A stretch of DNA of 64,000 nt from Bradyrhizobium sp. 1(2017) (GTDB lineage Bacteria > Pseudomonadota > Alphaproteobacteria > Rhizobiales > Xanthobacteraceae), in contig NZ_CP050022.2 of assembly GCF_011602485.2 (NCBI RefSeq), positions 2,066,001 to 2,130,000 of the forward strand. Reading direction: 5' to 3'. The notes beneath the pieces are model-generated. The model did no database searches and was not told the origin of the DNA. It saw only the letters and a program-made list of their open reading frames with translations. How positions within the stretch are numbered: position 1 is the stretch's first letter; each line of letters starts with the position of its first letter. Of this stretch, positions 63,577-64,000 are shown piece by piece. Both the position numbers and the translations under genes were made by a program.

Positions 63577-63855
63577 GGGCTCGGCAAGGGTCGAAGCGGG
63601 CCGGAAATGTCTCAATAAAACATCGCTCGCCCGGGAATTCGTGCATTGCACGCTCCCACGCCGTTAGCGGGCTTGCGCTCGCCCGGCAAGGGTGCCAATA
63701 GAACGATTCTGGACTGCTGTTTTCCCCATTTTGGGCGTGAGCAAGCAAAGTTCTGCCGCCGCGGGGGGCCGCGGGCGCCGGCAGCCTTTCCGGGGACCTC
63801 ATGGGCGCCCCCCGGAGCGGTTCCACCGGTCGCATAAGAAGAAAGGGTTGGAATC

Positions 63856-64000
63856 GTGACGACAGCGTCTTCGGCGGACCATCCGACACGCCGTGATTTC
63901 TTATTCGTTGCAACCGGGGCAGCTGCAGCAGTAGGGGGCGCGGCTGCGCTCTGGCCCTTTATCTCTCAAATGAATCCGGACGCTTCGACCATCGCCGCCG
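63856..64000 (+). CDS. petA: Rieske iron-sulfur subunit of cytochrome bc1, N-terminal part only
   Basis: The window ends inside the gene; 48 residues are seen. GTG start at 63856, with AAAGGGTTGG upstream. RRDFLFVATGAAAAVGGAAA is a Tat-dependent membrane anchor as in Rieske proteins (UcrI/FbcF); WPFISQMNPDASTIAA continues the hinge. It would begin the fbcFH (petABC) operon of the bc1 complex. Confidence 0.88.
   Translation, partial: MTTASSADHPTRRDFLFVATGAAAAVGGAAALWPFISQMNPDASTIAA

Overview
The window is high-GC, densely coded DNA from an alphaproteobacterium. Gene content and order strongly suggest Bradyrhizobium or a close Nitrobacteraceae relative. The basis is the rhizobial glycerol ABC operon (glpSTPQUV), an ScfR-type regulator divergent from a long-form isocitrate lyase, the start of the Rieske gene of the bc1 complex at the right edge, DUF4170/DUF6111/DUF4159 proteins, and several palindromic intergenic repeats (AGCCCGG..., GTAGGGTGGGC..., CGTCATTCCGG..., GTCGTCCCGGCG...) of the kind common in Bradyrhizobium. 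I see no rRNA, tRNA, CRISPR array, insertion sequence or prophage.

Layout. 0.3-10 kb: glycerol / glycerol-3-phosphate uptake and oxidation (HAD phosphatase, DeoR repressor, glpD, glpSTPQUV), ending in a strong terminator. 10-13.3 kb: old yellow enzyme, DUF1993 protein and MltB-like lytic transglycosylase on the minus strand. 13.5-23.3 kb: an unusual AI-2E permease fused to cytosolic sensor-like domains, a PilZ-containing cellulose-synthase-like glycosyltransferase with its HlyD partner, HtpX, a TPR protein and small proteins. 23.4-27.1 kb: ScfR regulator, aceA and DUF4170. 27.2-34.1 kb: phosphoesterase, NUDIX and GNAT genes, interrupted by a lower-GC three-gene surface-glycan cluster. 34.2-37.2 kb: a probable zinc-uptake unit (DUF2946 plus ZnuD-like TonB receptor) behind a Zur-like palindrome. 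37.3-44.1 kb: a MoxR/DUF58/BatA-type operon. 44.4-48 kb: DUF1285, NudL-type pyrophosphatase, DUF6111, CCA-adding enzyme and a TauE permease. 48-52.6 kb: tungstate uptake (tupBCA) with an added ModA-like binding protein and a divergent DNA- and oxyanion-binding regulator. 52.6-56.9 kb: remnants including a truncated caspase-like gene, then a LysR-controlled SDR/DUF417/AhpD-like/cupin cluster. 56.9-59 kb: small genes and two candidate small RNAs. 59-64 kb: coiled-coil membrane protein, HAD, hemF, queD, queE, trmL and the start of the Rieske gene.

Most interesting signals. Two candidate sRNAs 1.6 kb apart share one architecture: a C-rich hairpin loop followed by a GGCCCCAGC-stem terminator. One sits behind a textbook sigma-EcfG (general stress response) promoter. 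Others are a glycerol ABC transporter whose two ATPases carry complementary defects, predicting one degenerate and one canonical ATP site; four CTTTC(A/G) repeats spaced 10-11 bp upstream of glpD; a perfect Zur-like palindrome; a QueD without its usual catalytic cysteine; and a DUF2158 gene whose acidic tail is frame-shifted. All functional calls come from reading motifs; no database search was run.
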